64,000 bases of DNA from Ailanthus altissimus (Eukaryota > Streptophyta > Magnoliopsida > Sapindales > Simaroubaceae): contig OX327691.1 in NCBI GenBank assembly GCA_946807835.1, positions 756,188 through 820,187 of the forward strand. The letters run 5' to 3'. Shown here piece after piece: positions 61,264 to 64,000 of this stretch (position 1 is the first letter of the stretch; the number at the start of each line of letters is the position of its first letter). The notes beneath the pieces are model-generated. The model was not told the DNA's origin, made no database searches, and saw only the letters and a program-made list of their open reading frames with translations. A program made the position numbers and the translations under genes.

Positions 61264-61900
61264 TCTAGTGCAATTTCTGATGGTATCGTATATATATCGA
61301 TTCCACATGTTTCATAAAAAAATTTAGAGTCATGGCCTTAGAAAGTGAGTTCACTAAATTATTTATAGAATACTTCTACAAATAATCACATCTCCTTAAG
61401 CCAAGATCCCTCTTGTCATATGAGACTGCTCTCAATTTAGCTAGAGTACTGGTGTCTTTTTGGCACCTCAGCCTATTCTACGGCCTAGTTTACCGCAAAA
61501 CTATGGGATAGGATCCATCTGTCTTGGAATTCTTCCAAGCTCAACGATAAACCTACGAATCCACACTGCCTCTTCCGCTATGCTTTAAATAAATCTACAG
61601 TGAGTCCCAGTTTGGTGCAGTTTCAACACACTTGTACTAATGAGAATGAGCACATTCACAAATGTAGACTCTCTGTCATCTAGGTCAAACTAGAAGTCTG
61701 ACTTCGTGCATCTTCTCACTTGTAAGCCACTTTCTCCATACTTGAGAAACTTATCCTTTGTACCCTCAAGGTACCTCAGGATATGTTTGACTATCATCAA
61801 ATGGCGGTCACCTGAATTAGACTGAAATTGGCTCGTAACTCTTACAGCCAAAATGATATCAAGTCTCAAATACATCATACATCTGAAGAGTCGATGTATC
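61264..61900 (-). pseudogene. Copia RNase H / pol C-terminal fragment
   Basis: The frame 61690-61878 reads SQFQSNSGDRHLMIVKHILR and YLEGTKDKFLKYGESGL, the conserved stretch between copia RT and RNase H (normally followed by a TDSDF-type Asp; here CTKSDF). Further RNase H pieces are broken. RT core, integrase and protease are not present: an LTR begins directly at 61901. Confidence 0.8.
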
Positions 61901-63484
61901 TGTTAGCGACGGAGGGATCTAATATACGTATAAGGGTGTATGCATGTGCTATTGTGTCTATTACCTAACGCAGCAGAAGCATGTAAATGTTTTGCAATAG
62001 ACATAATAAATAAAATATATTAATCGCATTAATATATTTATAAGTTAGAGAACTCACCTATACACGTATTTCTTCGGAGTCCACATAAAGAACAACTCGT
62101 GGGCAGTTCTAGTCACCAACACAGTAGGCTTGGTGAGCTTGAACAGCAGCCCTATACGCAGCACTGGGTTTAACTCTTAAACTCCAAAATAGTCAGTGCA
62201 TGTTTTATTCTTTTCTTCAAAAAGATAAAAAAATATAGAATTTGAAACTGTTTATAATTGTTCCAATTAAAAGCATAAAAAAATGAAACAATTTCATTTC
62301 CCTTTTCCTTTTTTTTCTTTTCTTTTCTTTCTCATCTCTTCTCTTCTCTTTCTTTTCTTTTCCTTTTTCTCCTTTCTCCATTTCATCTTTCTCTCTAGGG
62401 CAAAATTGCCCAAAATCACACACCAATATTTTTTCGTCTCTCTTTCTCCTTATATATATATAATAAAAAAATAATATAATATATTATCTAATATAATATA
62501 TATATATTAATAATAATATAAAATTAGTAATGAGTGCCAACTATTTGGCACCCAAATATAATATTAATATATATATAATATCTAATAATAAAATATTATA
62601 TAATATAATAATATATTATATAATAAAATAATATAATATAAAATATATTATATTATATAATAAGAAAGATATTTTGAATATTTAATAATTAAATAATTAA
62701 AGTGTGAAATAATCATTTTGCCCCTCATGTATAGTTATAAAGTCTACCCCTAGTGGGTCCCACCAAATTTACACTTAGGTAAACTCAACCGAAAGTCCAT
62801 AATGTGCCAAATGCCATTATATAATTAGTAAATAATAATTATTGACTAATTGTTGTATGTAACACTTAAATACAAATACGCATGCATTCCCGTGATATTT
62901 CTGAATATCGCTAGATTAAACACTTTAATTTGGCACGCTGCCCCATTGCACAATGAGTACACTCTATATCGCGGAACTCCCTAGGCCCTATGCCCGATTC
63001 GTCAAATGAAACTATTCCATGAGTCCGTGAGCAATGCTCCACACACACATCACGAATATACAAATCAGCGCGTTGAACCATGTAAGTTGAGGTTACAACG
63101 TATACGTATAGTCCATATGTCATGATATCCTAGATGTACGAGGATATAGATTATCACTGTCAAATTCCCTAGTGCTCATCCATGTCTTATCTCTAGACTA
63201 GTGTCTCACTGAACAATATGTGCAAACTCCTTTGCCATATTGTTCTACCCTGGCGGAACTATTATCCGGGATGATTACTTGTGGCCACAAGACTTTCTGA
63301 GATATAGTCTAGAAGCATCTGGATATCAAACTCCATATGAAACTATTCCATGAGTCCTTGAACAATGCTCCATACACACGTCACGGATATACAAATCAGC
63401 CTATTGAACCATGTAAGTTGAGGTTACAACGCATACGTATAGTCCTTCCGTCATGATATCCTGGATGTACGAGGATATAGACTT
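61901..63484 (-). repeat. Second copia LTR, truncated, with internal 331-bp tandem duplication
   Basis: Starts TGTTAGCGACGG on the + strand (end CTAACA on the minus). It follows 57552 onward but lacks the first part of the LTR. A block at 63006-63153 is repeated at 63337-63484. A pyrimidine tract at 62296-62400 and a TA-rich block at 62450-62665 lie within. Confidence 0.75.
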
Positions 63485-64000
63485 CTAGGGTAGTGGGATT
63501 TCCAATACCTAACCTTACTATAGTGGAAACAATTTCCATCTACACTGCTCTCTTTTGTTGATCTTTGGATAAATGTTGCCTCTGAGGACTTATCCTGGGT
63601 ATCTGCCTCAGTTTCTTCTCCTCACACATCTAGTCTCACTAGATATACTTGGAGTAGAAGATGAAGCACCCTGAACAAAGAGGGTCACACCCTCTCTACT
63701 CATATCCCCTAGAGAGGTGTTATTAGAAATACCTTACAAAAAAATATGATCAACAATAAATCCAAAATTTTCATTTGTTGGTCGTAGTAATCTCTAGTAC
63801 TCCTTGAGTTGGACTACATTAGCTATGCACATCAACTGGTTCGTAGTGGCCATTATTCTTAACAGGTCAAACTAAATGAGAGATGTAAGCGAAATGATCA
63901 TTAAATTGCTAATAGAACGTTTTAAATCTTAGGTATATTAATTATACATTTTTAATTTAAAACACCCTCCCACTGCTTTACACAATCCCAGTAATCTTTT
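63485..64000 (-). pseudogene. Copia gag fragment
   Basis: From ATG near 63854 the minus strand reads MATTNQLMCIANVVQLKEY. Near 63500-63540 comes a knuckle-like CFHYSKVRYWKSHYP in which the second Cys, the His and the last Cys of the CCHC knuckle have changed. Stops occur throughout. Sequence beyond 63860 is leader-like. Confidence 0.55.

Overview
This window reads as a flowering-plant chromosome segment made almost entirely of nested, decayed LTR retrotransposons. I found no intact host gene. The species cannot be named. Plant origin rests on Ty3/gypsy lineages known from plants (chromovirus Tekay/Del type, Athila, Tat), Ty1/copia remnants, primer sites for plant initiator tRNA-Met and tRNA-Asp, A/T-rich non-coding DNA, and a degenerate LOG-type (cytokinin-activating) gene.

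Layout. 1-4624: 3' part of a + strand Athila-type element (protease remnant, integrase tail, an extra small ORF, 3' LTR). 4667-7212: LTR and integrase/chromodomain end of a minus-strand Tekay element. 7213-11651: start of a Tat-lineage element (gag, protease, RT pieces, + strand), broken by a copia solo LTR (8441-10595) and bounded by tRNA-derived SINE-like repeats, two of them head to head as a near-perfect palindrome. 11653-23498: an inverted Tekay LTR fragment joined to a nearly complete minus-strand Tekay element. 23499-24846: Athila LTR fragment. 24847-28449 and 42686-47240: RNase H/integrase, minisatellite arrays and antisense ORF region of a Tat element, with tandem duplications at several scales. 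28450-42685: a second, minus-strand Athila element lying in the Tat 3' region, itself holding two solo LTRs (33714-36493, 40341-41635) and a captured LOG pseudogene. 48061-53785: minus-strand gag-protease-only Athila-like element. 53786-57551: copia LTR fragment, LTR fragment and solo LTR. 57552-64000: copia LTR (holding an Athila solo LTR), RNase H end, second LTR and gag piece.

Relative ages can be read from nesting, and several insertions keep 5-bp target duplications (TGCAG, CATCA, ATCAC, ATGGA, and TCTAT/TTTAT and ATTAA/ATCGA with point changes). Nearly all coding breaks are C-to-T type stop codons or small frameshifts, as expected for methylated, silenced DNA.

Two points stand out. Both Athila copies share the same internal loss of RT, RNase H and integrase core, and both carry an extra ORF (145 codons to a shared stop) whose basic/cysteine-rich core resembles the nucleic-acid-binding cysteine-rich proteins of some plant RNA viruses. 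One of these copies also contains an intronless, broken LOG-family gene. The Tat 3' region is the third: it shows tandem amplification of 35-bp units, a higher-order unit, a 773-bp unit and a unit of about 1.3 kb.
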